From contig NZ_LSHX01000024.1 in NCBI RefSeq assembly GCF_001555965.1, positions 114,814 to 178,813 of the forward strand: a stretch of 64,000 nucleotides of DNA, given 5' to 3'. Under the pieces are notes generated by a model. It did not search any database. It saw only the letters and a list, made by a program, of their open reading frames with translations, and was not told the origin of the DNA. The position numbers were made by a program, and so were the translations under genes. Each line of letters opens with the position of its first letter. The stretch's first letter is position 1. Below, one piece after another: positions 45,220 through 53,791 of the stretch. The stretch comes from Sphingomonas sp. CCH21-G11. GTDB lineage: Bacteria > Pseudomonadota > Alphaproteobacteria > Sphingomonadales > Sphingomonadaceae.

Positions 45220-46550
45220 GCGCGATCCTCCGATGAAGCGGCGTCGCCCGTCTGCGTCCGCCAACGCCCGGCAGCAATGCGTTCGGCGACGCGCAGGTTG
45301 GCAAGGTTCAGCGCATGGGTCGCGAGCAGCGCGACGCACGCACCGATCAGGCCCCATGGCTGGGCCAGCGCCAGGCTGGCGATGGCGACGACGGCGGCGA
45401 TGATCCGCGTGACGAGCAGGGTCCGGCTTGCGCGCAGCACGATCAACAGCGTCTCCGAAGGCTGGTTCATGCAGATCAGGAAAAAGACGAGCGCCAGCCC
45501 GCGCACCGCATTCGCCTGTCCGACATAGCGGTCGCCGAAGGCGAGCGTCAGCAGCGGCTCCGCAAACAGGATCAGCGCGCCGAGATAGGTGCCGGTGATC
45601 AGTGCGAGCAATTTGCGGGTCTGGCCAATCGAGCGGAACAGGCCGGGCAAACCCTCGCTCGCCAGCGCGCGCGCCGCGCGCGGCTTGTCGAGCGAGTCGA
45701 CCGCGGTGACCATGCTGATCGCCGGGTTGGTCAGCGTCCGCGCCGCGGTGAATGCCGCGGCCGCACCCGCACCGCCGAAAATGCCGACGAAGACGACCAC
45801 CGAACTGTTGTAGACGGCGTAAGGGATGTTGGTCATCGCCTGCCAGAAGGCGAAGCTGCGGTTCGCCCACCAGAGCCTGAAGCCCGCCGCGACATCGAAT
45901 CGGCCGGGGGGTGCTGCCCACGTCGCGGTCGCCGCGCCGCCGATCCCCGCGACCACCCAGGCCATCGCCCCGAGCAGCGGCGTCGCCCCGCCGCGCGATG
46001 CCAGCACCGCGGCGGCGACGCCCAGGTTGAGGAGGAGGTAGACGGTGGACGCCAGCGCCGCGGTCGCGGGCAGCCGACGCTGATAGAGCACCCGCCGGCC
46101 GAATTCGAACAACAGCAGCGGCGGGCTGACGAGAACGGTCAGCGCAATCCCCTGAACCAGCCAGGGGCTGTCCCCCGCAACCTGTGCGGTCGCCGCCGCG
46201 ATGACCGCGAGAATCGCCGCGATGACGACCAGTGACAGCAGGTTGAACCACCACCAGCGGCCCTCGACCGCAACGGCATCGTCGGTGCCCGACGCGTCGA
46301 GGATGAAGGGCAGCACGATCGCGGTCCGGTGCATGCCGAGGACGAAATAGTGGACGCCCAGCATCGTGCCGATCGCGGCGAAATCGTCGGGGACGAGTGC
46401 GCGCGCGAGCAGGATGTTGACCGCGACATTGGCGACACCCTGAATCCCCTGCTCGGCGAAGGACGCCAGGCGATTCTGCATCGCAGCAATCTTCCCACCG
46501 CCGGGAAAGCGCCGCAGGTTCCGATTAATCCACTCGTCAAAGCCCTGCAT
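45216..46550 (-). CDS. Wzx-like polysaccharide flippase
   Basis: 444 residues, about 12 predicted helices. Opening ASFAEQGIQGVANVAVNILLA and GTMLGVHYFVLGMHRTAIVLP fit the MATE/MOP flippase layout. Mid-region SFAFWQAMTNIPYAVYNSSVVVF and GAAAAFTAARTLTNPAISM follow, and the C-terminal half has YVGQANAVRGLALVFFLICMNQPSETLLIV. It moves the undecaprenyl-linked repeat unit across the inner membrane. It begins just downstream of the RTX gene's end and is coupled to the following GT4 gene. It is the only flippase found in the window. Confidence 0.83.
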   Translation of the reverse strand: MQGFDEWINRNLRRFPGGGKIAAMQNRLASFAEQGIQGVANVAVNILLARALVPDDFAAIGTMLGVHYFVLGMHRTAIVLPFILDASGTDDAVAVEGRWWWFNLLSLVVIAAILAVIAAATAQVAGDSPWLVQGIALTVLVSPPLLLFEFGRRVLYQRRLPATAALASTVYLLLNLGVAAAVLASRGGATPLLGAMAWVVAGIGGAATATWAAPPGRFDVAAGFRLWWANRSFAFWQAMTNIPYAVYNSSVVVFVGIFGGAGAAAAFTAARTLTNPAISMVTAVDSLDKPRAARALASEGLPGLFRSIGQTRKLLALITGTYLGALILFAEPLLTLAFGDRYVGQANAVRGLALVFFLICMNQPSETLLIVLRASRTLLVTRIIAAVVAIASLALAQPWGLIGACVALLATHALNLANLRVAERIAAGRWRTQTGDAASSEDRA

Positions 46551-46667
46551 TGCGTCTCCACATGCGGGACGCGACGGTTCGCGCGCCCCCTAAGCGCGTG
46601 GCGGCGTTAGCAGGTGCACCATTGTATCGACAAGCACGGATGGTCCCGGCTCACCGCACCGGACGGA

Positions 46668-49600
46668 TCAGGCCACCGTCATGCCGACCGACGTCAGTGC
46701 CGCTTCCGCCGCATTCGGCGTGATCGCGCCGAAGGACCACTCGCCCGGCTGGACGGGCACGCCGGCGACGTCGACGACCTCGCGGCCCCCACCATGATGG
46801 ATGGTGAGCTGCGTCCCGCTGACCGTCGCATAAGCCCCCGACCCGTAGCCTTCGAGCCGGATGCGATCCCCGCGCGCGAAGTCCATGATCCGATCGCCGT
46901 TCGCTTCGCCCGCGCGAAACACGAAAACGTCGTTGCCCGTGCCGCCGTAGAGCATGTCCGCGCCGCGGCCGCCGTTGAGGACATCGTCGCCGCCCTCGCC
47001 ACGCAGCACGTTGTTGCCGCGATTGCCGATCAGGATATTGGCGAGCGCATTGCCCCGCGCGCTCGTCGGTGCGCTGCCGTTGAGCACCAGATTCTCGAGC
47101 GCCGACCCCAGCGTGTAATCGACCGCGCTGACGACCGTATCCGTCCCGCCCTTGCCCGCATTGATCCATTCGACCACGGTATCGCCCGCGTGATTGACCA
47201 CGAACACGTCGTTGCCGTCACCGCCGGACATGGTATCCGCGCCCGACCCGCCGTCGAGCAGATCATTGCCCCAGCCGCCGTCGAGATAGTCGTCGCCGCC
47301 AAAGCCGCGCAGCGTGTCGTTCCCGGCATTGCCAAAAAGCCGGTTGGCCGCATCATTGCCGCCAAGCACGTTGTCGAGGCTGTTGCCATGACCGTCGATG
47401 GCCGACGCGCCGTCGAGCTTCAGGTTCTCAAGTCCGGCGCCCAGGGTGTAGGACACCGTGCTCTTGACCAGGTCGACCCCGCCCAGGTCGGGGCTGACCA
47501 CGTCGCCGGCGTGATCGACGGCGAAAACATCATCGCCCGTCGTCGCAAGCATGAAGTCGGCCCGCGGCCCCCGGCTGGCCTCGACGGCATCCGACGCGGG
47601 TGCCGGCCCCACGGTGACGGGGCCGGCATAGGATTGGGCACCGAAAACGTCCTGAAAAACCTTGGCCGCGTCCGGATAGCTGCCGTCGGTGAGGCTGCCG
47701 CTGAACGCGAGGTCGGAGTTCCAATAGTTCTGGTACAGAAAGCCATGGTCCTTGAACCATTGCGCCGCCAGCGCGATGAACGGCCCGGCAGTGTCGCTAT
47801 TAACGCCCCATTCCGACGCGGCGGTCGGCTTGCCATGCGCGCGGGCGAAATCCTGTTGCCACTGCAGGCCGAACGGCTGGCTGACGAAGTAATTCCAGGC
47901 TTCGACCGGGTCCTTTGGATCCCACCGGATGTCATAGTAAAAGTCGAAGCCGATCACGTCGACATAGTCGTCGCCCGGATAGAAGCGCTCGGTATTGACC
48001 CCGGTGTTGATATTGGGTGCCCATTCGAACACGAACTTGTCAGAAACCGAGCGGAAGGCGTCGACGAAGTTGCGAAACGCGCCGACATACTGATCTTCCT
48101 GACCGATCGCCGACCACGGGTTCCAGCCCGTCGTGTTCATCTCCCATCCGACGCGGATGTAAATCTGGGCGTCCCCGGCGGATTTTTCGACGAACTGGCG
48201 CGCGAGCGCGACATATTTGTCGTCATAGGCACCCGCCGCGGCCTGGGCGAGCGACGCCCCCCACGGGATCAGGCCGATCGACCACATCTTATCGGCCGCG
48301 ACGTTCGCGACCTGATCGGCGATCCATGCCGGCGAGCTCAGCCAGTCGTCCCAGCTGGCGACGCCGCCGTGCAGCTGGATCGCGTCGAGTTTGCGGCCGA
48401 GAAACTGTTCGGCCACGGCGACATCGGCCGAATTGTTGTTGATGTAGACCGAGGTTCGCGGGCCCGTATCGATCACGGTCGCAACGTTATCGACCAGTGG
48501 TTTCGAGACGACATCGACCGGTGCCTTGATCAGCGTCGAGAGGTCCGGTGCGGCGACAGGGGTCGCGGCGGCATCGACCAGCGACCAGTCGGAGGACTTG
48601 AGCGGCGCACCATCGACGGTGATCCGGTCCTCGCCGCCGGCATGGCGCACGGTCAGGACGTTGCCGCTGACGCTGACCGTGGCTCCACGGCCATAGCCTT
48701 CGAGACTCAGGCGGTCGCCCGCCGCGAAATCGGTCACCCGATCCCCATTCGCCTCACCGGGCCGGAAGACGAAGATGTCGTTGCCGGCACCGCCCGCCAG
48801 TCGGTCGACGCCCGCGCCGCCGTCGAGCCGGTCATTGCCGTCACCACCGGACAAGGTGTCGTTGCCCGCACCACCCAACAGGGCATCATCGCCGGCCAGG
48901 CCGTTCAGGACATTCGCCCCATCATTGCCGCGCATGGCGTTGTCGAGCGCGTTGCCCGTCCCCGACAGCGACGCCGTGCCCGTCAGCACCAGATTTTCGA
49001 CGTTGTTGCCCAGCGTGTAGGTCACCGAGCTGATCACCGTGTCGATCCCGGACGCCGCGGCACTGCTTTCAACCACCACGTCCGCGCGATCATCGACCAC
49101 ATAGACGTCGTTGCCGTCACCCCCGGTGAGCGTGTCCTGCCCCGTCCCGCCGTCGAGCGTATCGTCGCCCGCGTCGCCGTTCAGGACGTCATTTCCTTCC
49201 GCTCCCTGAAGCTGGTCGTTGCCGCCGCCACCGGACAGGCGGTTGGCACCCAGGCCGCCGACGATGACGTTCGCTGCGGCATTGCCGGTGCCGTTGATCG
49301 CGCCGGTACCGGCCAGCGTCAGATTTTCGACATGTGCGCCGAGCGTGTAGCTGATCGTGCTGAGGACGGTGTCATTGCCTTCCCCCGCGCCCTCGATCAC
49401 CTGGTCCCAGCTGTTGTCGACGACGTAGACGTCATCGCCGCCGCCGCCGCTCATCACGTCGGCGCCCCAGCCGCCGCTGAGATAGTCGCGGCCGGCCCCA
49501 CCGACGAGGGTGTCGTTGCCGCTGCCGGCAAGCAGGATCGCGGCGTGCGGCGAAACTAGGCGATCGGCGCCGTCGGTGCCGTCGACGACGCGGTCCACGC

Positions 49601-50480
49601 CGAAGCTGCGCGCCAGTTCACCGACGCTGTCGAAACCCGCCCCGACCGCACCGATCGAGCTGCGAACCGCATCGCCGTTCCCGAAGGACAAGCCGCCCGT
49701 GACGTCGGCGGTCGCAAAGCTGACCCGGCCACCGGTCAGGCTGGTCCGGACCAGCGCATCACCCTGATGGACCATCGTCGCATAATCGGTGCCGCGCGAT
49801 GCGGCCTGGGTGTCGAGCGTCACGTCACGCAGGGTCGTCGAGAACCGGGTGTCGCTGCCCCCGCCAAGCCAGAGCAGGACCGGATAGGCGTTGGGGCCGG
49901 CCGCATAGCCCAGATGCACATTGTCCAGCGTGACCCGGCTCGGGATCTGGCCCGACGTGCCGCCCAGAAATATGCCCTGATAGTTGGTGGTCCCGACGAA
50001 ATCCGAAATCGTCAGGGCACCGATCCCGCCATAGGCCTGGAAGATGTCGCCATGAACGCCCGCATGCGTACCCGATACGTCGAGGACCATCGACCGTTCG
50101 ATGGTCACGTCCGGACGGAACGGGCCGCCATCAACCGCAATGCCGTCGCGCGCCGACGCATCGCCCAGGTCGATCCGGGTACCGATCACATTGACCGAAT
50201 TTGAGACGGTCTTGAACAGCAGTGTGGCGGAAGAACTTTCAGCGACGGGTTGAAAGTTCGCACCGATCAGCCGAACATCATATCCACCCTCGACATGCAA
50301 CCGCTCCAGCGTACGACCATCATCCTGAAAGAATGTCACATCATGCGATGAACTGAACCGAAAATAGGTTTTCGATTCAACAGCAGAAAGCTCGACGATC
50401 TGAGCTACACTACTATGGATTTTGGTCGCAGCTTGAATGTTGACTGCCTGCAAGGCAGCCATGGATGTCGCGATTGCCAT
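46668..50480 (-). CDS. giant secreted protein: beta-helix + RTX + GH26-like domain + RTX
   Basis: 1270 residues. Residues about 20-290 look like a parallel beta-helix (repeated short strands with Gly/Asn turns). Residues about 298-575 are RTX nonapeptides (GGAGRDYLSGG, GNDVLNGDAGDDTLDGG) ending in an anchor-like module. About 660-960 is a GH26-like barrel with acid/base Glu780 in RVGWEMNTTGWNPW and nucleophile Glu890 in TAASEWGV. About 1000-1270 is a second RTX block ending in a near-copy of the anchor module (GEANGDRIMDFARGDRIRLE). It has no N-terminal signal peptide, as expected for type I secretion. The ATG at 50480 follows GGGGAG. It probably cleaves or modifies the secreted polymer outside the cell, with calcium folding the repeats. 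Confidence 0.85.
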   Translation of the reverse strand: MAIATSMAALQAVNIQAATKIHSSVAQIVELSAVESKTYFRFSSSHDVTFFQDDGRTLERLHVEGGYDVRLIGANFQPVAESSSATLLFKTVSNSVNVIGTRIDLGDASARDGIAVDGGPFRPDVTIERSMVLDVSGTHAGVHGDIFQAYGGIGALTISDFVGTTNYQGIFLGGTSGQIPSRVTLDNVHLGYAAGPNAYPVLLWLGGGSDTRFSTTLRDVTLDTQAASRGTDYATMVHQGDALVRTSLTGGRVSFATADVTGGLSFGNGDAVRSSIGAVGAGFDSVGELARSFGVDRVVDGTDGADRLVSPHAAILLAGSGNDTLVGGAGRDYLSGGWGADVMSGGGGDDVYVVDNSWDQVIEGAGEGNDTVLSTISYTLGAHVENLTLAGTGAINGTGNAAANVIVGGLGANRLSGGGGNDQLQGAEGNDVLNGDAGDDTLDGGTGQDTLTGGDGNDVYVVDDRADVVVESSAAASGIDTVISSVTYTLGNNVENLVLTGTASLSGTGNALDNAMRGNDGANVLNGLAGDDALLGGAGNDTLSGGDGNDRLDGGAGVDRLAGGAGNDIFVFRPGEANGDRVTDFAAGDRLSLEGYGRGATVSVSGNVLTVRHAGGEDRITVDGAPLKSSDWSLVDAAATPVAAPDLSTLIKAPVDVVSKPLVDNVATVIDTGPRTSVYINNNSADVAVAEQFLGRKLDAIQLHGGVASWDDWLSSPAWIADQVANVAADKMWSIGLIPWGASLAQAAAGAYDDKYVALARQFVEKSAGDAQIYIRVGWEMNTTGWNPWSAIGQEDQYVGAFRNFVDAFRSVSDKFVFEWAPNINTGVNTERFYPGDDYVDVIGFDFYYDIRWDPKDPVEAWNYFVSQPFGLQWQQDFARAHGKPTAASEWGVNSDTAGPFIALAAQWFKDHGFLYQNYWNSDLAFSGSLTDGSYPDAAKVFQDVFGAQSYAGPVTVGPAPASDAVEASRGPRADFMLATTGDDVFAVDHAGDVVSPDLGGVDLVKSTVSYTLGAGLENLKLDGASAIDGHGNSLDNVLGGNDAANRLFGNAGNDTLRGFGGDDYLDGGWGNDLLDGGSGADTMSGGDGNDVFVVNHAGDTVVEWINAGKGGTDTVVSAVDYTLGSALENLVLNGSAPTSARGNALANILIGNRGNNVLRGEGGDDVLNGGRGADMLYGGTGNDVFVFRAGEANGDRIMDFARGDRIRLEGYGSGAYATVSGTQLTIHHGGGREVVDVAGVPVQPGEWSFGAITPNAAEAALTSVGMTVA

Positions 50481-50722
50481 GAAAAACTCCCCAGCGAGCA
50501 CAACCCCTGCTCACTGGCCCGGTCATTGCCCCGTGCCCGTTAAATTGCGTGTAAATGCAATGGTGAACGGCCCATAAACCTGCAGTAGATCGACAATTAT
50601 CCAAGTCATTGCACAAACGCCGGGCGGTGTTTTTTTCGCGTCGTCATGCGTCGCCTCGGCACGCTGTCCTACAGCGCGTCAAATGGATATGGAACATATC
50701 ATGAACAATGAGGAGATGTCGG
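50481..50722. promoter_or_regulatory. divergent promoter region of RTX protein and surface-protein operon
   Basis: 242 bases between oppositely transcribed genes. It contains the TTGCACAA word at 50609-50616 that recurs in other promoter regions of this locus, and a terminator-like hairpin at 50615-50636. No clear sigma-70 boxes could be fixed. Composition is noticeably less GC-rich than the surrounding coding DNA. Confidence 0.5.
50615..50636 (+). terminator. terminator-like hairpin in divergent region
   Basis: AAACGCC (50615-50621) pairs with GGTGTTT (50626-50632) including one G-U, around GGGC, followed by TTTT. It reads on the plus strand, 87 bases before the next gene, where no plus-strand transcript is otherwise expected to end, so its role is unclear. 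Confidence 0.4.
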
Positions 50723-51163
50723 ATGAATGCACCACCCCCGCTTCGGGTCGAGGCGCCCGCCGGGTACATCACGGCGCAGCTTGCTGCGTTTGCGAACATT
50801 GACGGCGACGGCGTTCATGTGAGCGGCACAAATCCCCTGCCCGTCGCGGGCAGGACCAGTGCAGCCACGTCGACGCCGCTGACCGGATCGGCGAGCGCGA
50901 GCGGCACGACGCCGTCGTTCGACCCGGAGCTGGGCCGCCCGATCTGGGTCACGCTGACCGGCACCTGGACCGGCACGGTGCGGGTGGTGCGATCGACCGA
51001 TGGTGGCGCGACCTGGTCGCCATTGACGGTCGCCGGCGGCAGCTGGGGCCAGTTCACCGCCAATTGCAACGAGCCGGTGACTGAGGAAGGGGACGCGGCA
51101 GCGACCTATGCGCTGTCGATGACGCTGTCGTCCGGCACCGTCAGCTATCGGGTGGCACAATGA
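50723..51163 (+). CDS. small beta-rich protein upstream of an SGNH hydrolase, unknown function
   Basis: 146 residues, no signal peptide. It is rich in Ser/Thr/Gly with regular beta segments. NIDGDGVHVSGTNPLPVAGR and VRVVRSTDGGATWSPLTVAGG resemble phage tail or sialidase-repeat beta strands (the SxDGGxTW element is an Asp-box-like motif). It overlaps the next gene by four bases (ATGA), so the two proteins are made in equal amounts and probably form a complex. The start is the ATG at 50723 after GAGGAGATGTCGG. I do not recognise a family. Confidence 0.68.
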   Translation: MNAPPPLRVEAPAGYITAQLAAFANIDGDGVHVSGTNPLPVAGRTSAATSTPLTGSASASGTTPSFDPELGRPIWVTLTGTWTGTVRVVRSTDGGATWSPLTVAGGSWGQFTANCNEPVTEEGDAAATYALSMTLSSGTVSYRVAQ

Positions 51164-52692
51164 GCCTCGACGTCGTGGCGCGCGGCCTGGCCGTAGCCCG
51201 CACCCGGGGGGTGCCGTCGATCCCGGAGAGCGCCCCCTGGCTGTTTGCGGCGTCGGGGCTGGAGGCGAACCAGCATCTGTCGATCTACACGACCAATTCG
51301 TCCCACGAATACGGCGCGTCGATCAAGAACGCCTGGTCGCCCGACTACCCCGTCACCGGATATCGCTTCTATTTCAGCAACTGGGTGCTGAGGGGCAACG
51401 CCGGATCGTTGACCCAGGAGGTCGACGGCAACCAGCCGGTCGTGATCGAGGGAGCGGCGATCATCACGGGCGGGGTGCGACGGCAATTGAGCTTTTCGGG
51501 TCAGCCCGGAACCACCCTGGCACCCGGTGCGGGGGTCTGGAGCGATCCCATCGACCTGCTCGTGCCGCCGCGATCGCGCATCGGCATCGTCACCGCGTGG
51601 CGCGCCGTGGTGGGATCGGCTGCGATGATCGGCAGCTTTTTCCCCGTCACCGCCAATGGCGATGCGTGGTCGGTCGCCAGCACGTCGCGCGCATCATTCC
51701 TGACGGGCGGCACCATCCCCAACAATGCGCCGTCGGACCTTTATGCCTATGGCCCGAACGCCGCCGTAGCGCAGGGCGGCGACGGGCGCGACGTAGTGCT
51801 GGTGCTGGGCGACAGCATCGCGTTCGGCACGGGCGAAGCGAGCAACACTGCCGATGCGCGCAACAATCGCGGCTGGGTCGCGCGCTGGCTGGACAGCACC
51901 GAAGGCGGCGCGCGGCGCATCGCCTATGGCAAGCTGGCCGCGCCATCGGCCGCATGTCGCCAGAACACGCTGGCGTCGCATTTCACGCGGCGCGGCGAGA
52001 TGATGGCGGCGCTGCCCAACCTGCCCTTCACGCGCATCATCAACCAGATGGGTCTGAACGATGCGACCGGATCGCTCAACACCTGGCGCGACCGCATCAC
52101 GGTGAGCAACAACCTGGCCAAGGCGATCTGGCCGGTGCCGCTGCTGCAGCTGGGCTTCACGCCCTACACGACGACGGACACGAGCCAGTTCACCACCGCC
52201 GCCGGGCAGGCGTTCGTCACGTCGCATGACTGGCCGAGCGGGTTCACCCAGCAGGTGCAGAACGCGCTGGCGGGCCTGCCCGCCGGGGTCGATGCGTTCG
52301 AGTTCATCGGGCACCTGTTCGACGGGCGCGAGACGCTGGGCGCGGCGGCGGAAGGCAAGTGGCGCGCGGATTTCTCGACCATCAACACGACGCTGCAGGC
52401 GGCGACGCTGGCGGGTGCCACGTCGATCACGGTGCGCGGGCCGATCCCGGTCGGCGCGGCGATCGCCATCAACGCGGGCCAGGCCGGCGCAGCGGTGACG
52501 ACGGTCACCGCGGTGAGCGGGGTCGGCAACGTCACCTGCACCGTGTTCCCGGCGATCACCGGGGCGATGGCATCGGGCGTGCCAGTGCGCGGCGTGGCGG
52601 TGAATGACGGGCTGCACCCGTCGAGCGAGCTGGCGGCATGGGTCGCGGCACGCGCGGCGGTGCGCAAGGCAGGTTTGTTCGGGCGGGATTAA
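51160..52692 (+). CDS. SGNH/GDSL-hydrolase domain protein
   Basis: 510 residues. Ser219 lies in VLVLGDSIAFGTGE (block I), RIINQMGLNDATG gives block III Asn, and Asp483/His486 in VNDGLHPSSE complete the triad. The N-terminal 200 residues are beta-rich and differ from ordinary esterases. A Val/Ala/Gly-rich segment (about 425-475) is inserted before the last block. Such proteins remove acyl groups from sugars, matching a locus with three acyltransferases. No signal peptide is seen, so export would need another route. It shares phage-fibre-like character with its coupled partner upstream. Confidence 0.8.
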   Translation: MSLDVVARGLAVARTRGVPSIPESAPWLFAASGLEANQHLSIYTTNSSHEYGASIKNAWSPDYPVTGYRFYFSNWVLRGNAGSLTQEVDGNQPVVIEGAAIITGGVRRQLSFSGQPGTTLAPGAGVWSDPIDLLVPPRSRIGIVTAWRAVVGSAAMIGSFFPVTANGDAWSVASTSRASFLTGGTIPNNAPSDLYAYGPNAAVAQGGDGRDVVLVLGDSIAFGTGEASNTADARNNRGWVARWLDSTEGGARRIAYGKLAAPSAACRQNTLASHFTRRGEMMAALPNLPFTRIINQMGLNDATGSLNTWRDRITVSNNLAKAIWPVPLLQLGFTPYTTTDTSQFTTAAGQAFVTSHDWPSGFTQQVQNALAGLPAGVDAFEFIGHLFDGRETLGAAAEGKWRADFSTINTTLQAATLAGATSITVRGPIPVGAAIAINAGQAGAAVTTVTAVSGVGNVTCTVFPAITGAMASGVPVRGVAVNDGLHPSSELAAWVAARAAVRKAGLFGRD

Positions 52693-52802
52693 GCGCGCGC
52701 GGCAAAGACGCCCATGTTACATCCGCGCAACGCCTTCGGGGCGGTGGGACGCAAGGGACCACCGCCCCTTGGTTGCCAGTAACACGCCGGAATGGCGGAA
52801 GC

Positions 52803-52934
52803 TTATCCCGCGTTCGGGAGCACCGCGAGCAGCGCGCTGCCGATCAGCAGCCAAAGCATCAGCGACAGGGGCAACGCCACCGCCATGGCGCGAGCGAGAT
52901 TTCCACTCACTCTGTAGCTCGCGTGTGCACGCAC
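52803..52934 (-). CDS. predicted 43-residue single-pass membrane peptide
   Basis: Found by reading the minus strand directly. From the GTG at 52934 the frame gives VRAHASYRVSGNLARAMAVA then LPLSLMLWLLIGSALLAVLP and a TAA at 52803. AGGAGAGAG lies seven bases before the GTG, an ideal ribosome site. An ATG at 52958 would give 51 residues. Basic residues precede one hydrophobic helix, so the N-terminus is probably cytoplasmic. It lies downstream of the priming sugar transferase on the same strand. No function is assigned; small membrane peptides of this kind often regulate a membrane enzyme. Confidence is moderate because length alone is weak evidence. Confidence 0.55.
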   Translation of the reverse strand: MRAHASYRVSGNLARAMAVALPLSLMLWLLIGSALLAVLPNAG

Positions 52935-53101
52935 GGACTCTCTCCTGAGAAAAGTCATTACGATTATGTGTCAAATATAGACGGTCCGCGCACAATTGAT
53001 AGTCCCAACTGCGCCATAAATAGGTCACAGTCGGGACGGAGCCCGCCCTGTCGGCGGGCACATGGTCTAATGTCGGAAAGCGGCGTCGTCGCCGCAGGCG
53101 A

Positions 53102-53791
53102 TCAGTAGCTGCCGCGGCTCATGACAACAGCGGGGATCGTCTTCGCGATGATCGCGACATTGAACGAAAAGGAAAAGCGGCGGGCATAGACGACGTCGCA
53201 TGCCACGCGGCGGCGATAGGTGGTGTCGTTGCGCCCGCTGACCTGCCAAAGCCCCGTCAGGCCGGGGCGAACCGCCGCATAGTGCGCGAAATAGCGGCCA
53301 TAGCGCTCGCGCTCGGCCGCGATGATCGGCCGCGGCCCGACGATGCTCATCTCGCCACGGATCACGTTCCAGAGCTGGGGCAGTTCGTCGATGCTCGTCT
53401 TGCGGATGAAGCTCCCGACCTTGGTGATCCGCGGGTCGTTGCGCAGCTTGCAGTCGCGCATCCACTCTTCACGGGCGACCGGATCGGTTTCCAGAATGTG
53501 GCGGAGACGCTCCTGCGAGTCGGTCACCATGCTGCGAAACTTGAGACAGCCGAACTCGCGGCCATCGCGGCCAAGCCGACGATGCGCGAAAATCACCGGC
53601 CCGCGATCGGACAGGTAGATCGCCAGCATGACCAGGAGCAGCAACGGTGCCAGGAAGATCAAGGCCGCCATCGCCAGCGTGATGTCCGCCGCCCGGACGA
53701 GGGCGGAGGTAAGACCTGCGGCCGATTCGGAACCGGTCGACTTTCCAGACGCTCGATTGGCTGATTGGGTGGCCGAAATCGCTACGTCCAT
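53102..53791 (-). CDS. undecaprenyl-phosphate sugar-1-phosphate transferase (bacterial sugar transferase family)
   Basis: 229 residues. A Ser/Ala-rich N-terminal tail precedes one membrane helix (about 33-58), then the family core: IFAHRRLGRDGREFGCLKFR with KFRSM (84-88), KTSIDELPQLWNVIRGEMSI and VGPRPI. VRPGLTGLWQVSGRN and the C-terminal YARRFSFSFNVAIIAKTI complete it. It starts polymer assembly by loading the first sugar-phosphate onto the lipid carrier. It is transcribed alone with its own upstream region. It is the ExoY-like short form, without the extra membrane segments of WbaP. Confidence 0.93.
   Translation of the reverse strand: MDVAISATQSANRASGKSTGSESAAGLTSALVRAADITLAMAALIFLAPLLLLVMLAIYLSDRGPVIFAHRRLGRDGREFGCLKFRSMVTDSQERLRHILETDPVAREEWMRDCKLRNDPRITKVGSFIRKTSIDELPQLWNVIRGEMSIVGPRPIIAAERERYGRYFAHYAAVRPGLTGLWQVSGRNDTTYRRRVACDVVYARRFSFSFNVAIIAKTIPAVVMSRGSY

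Noticed and set aside
46614..49559. A 981-codon open frame on the plus strand opposite the RTX gene
   Set aside because: Arises from the biased codons of the RTX repeats. It has no domain-like sequence and no ribosome site, and the minus strand encodes a clear repeat and catalytic protein.
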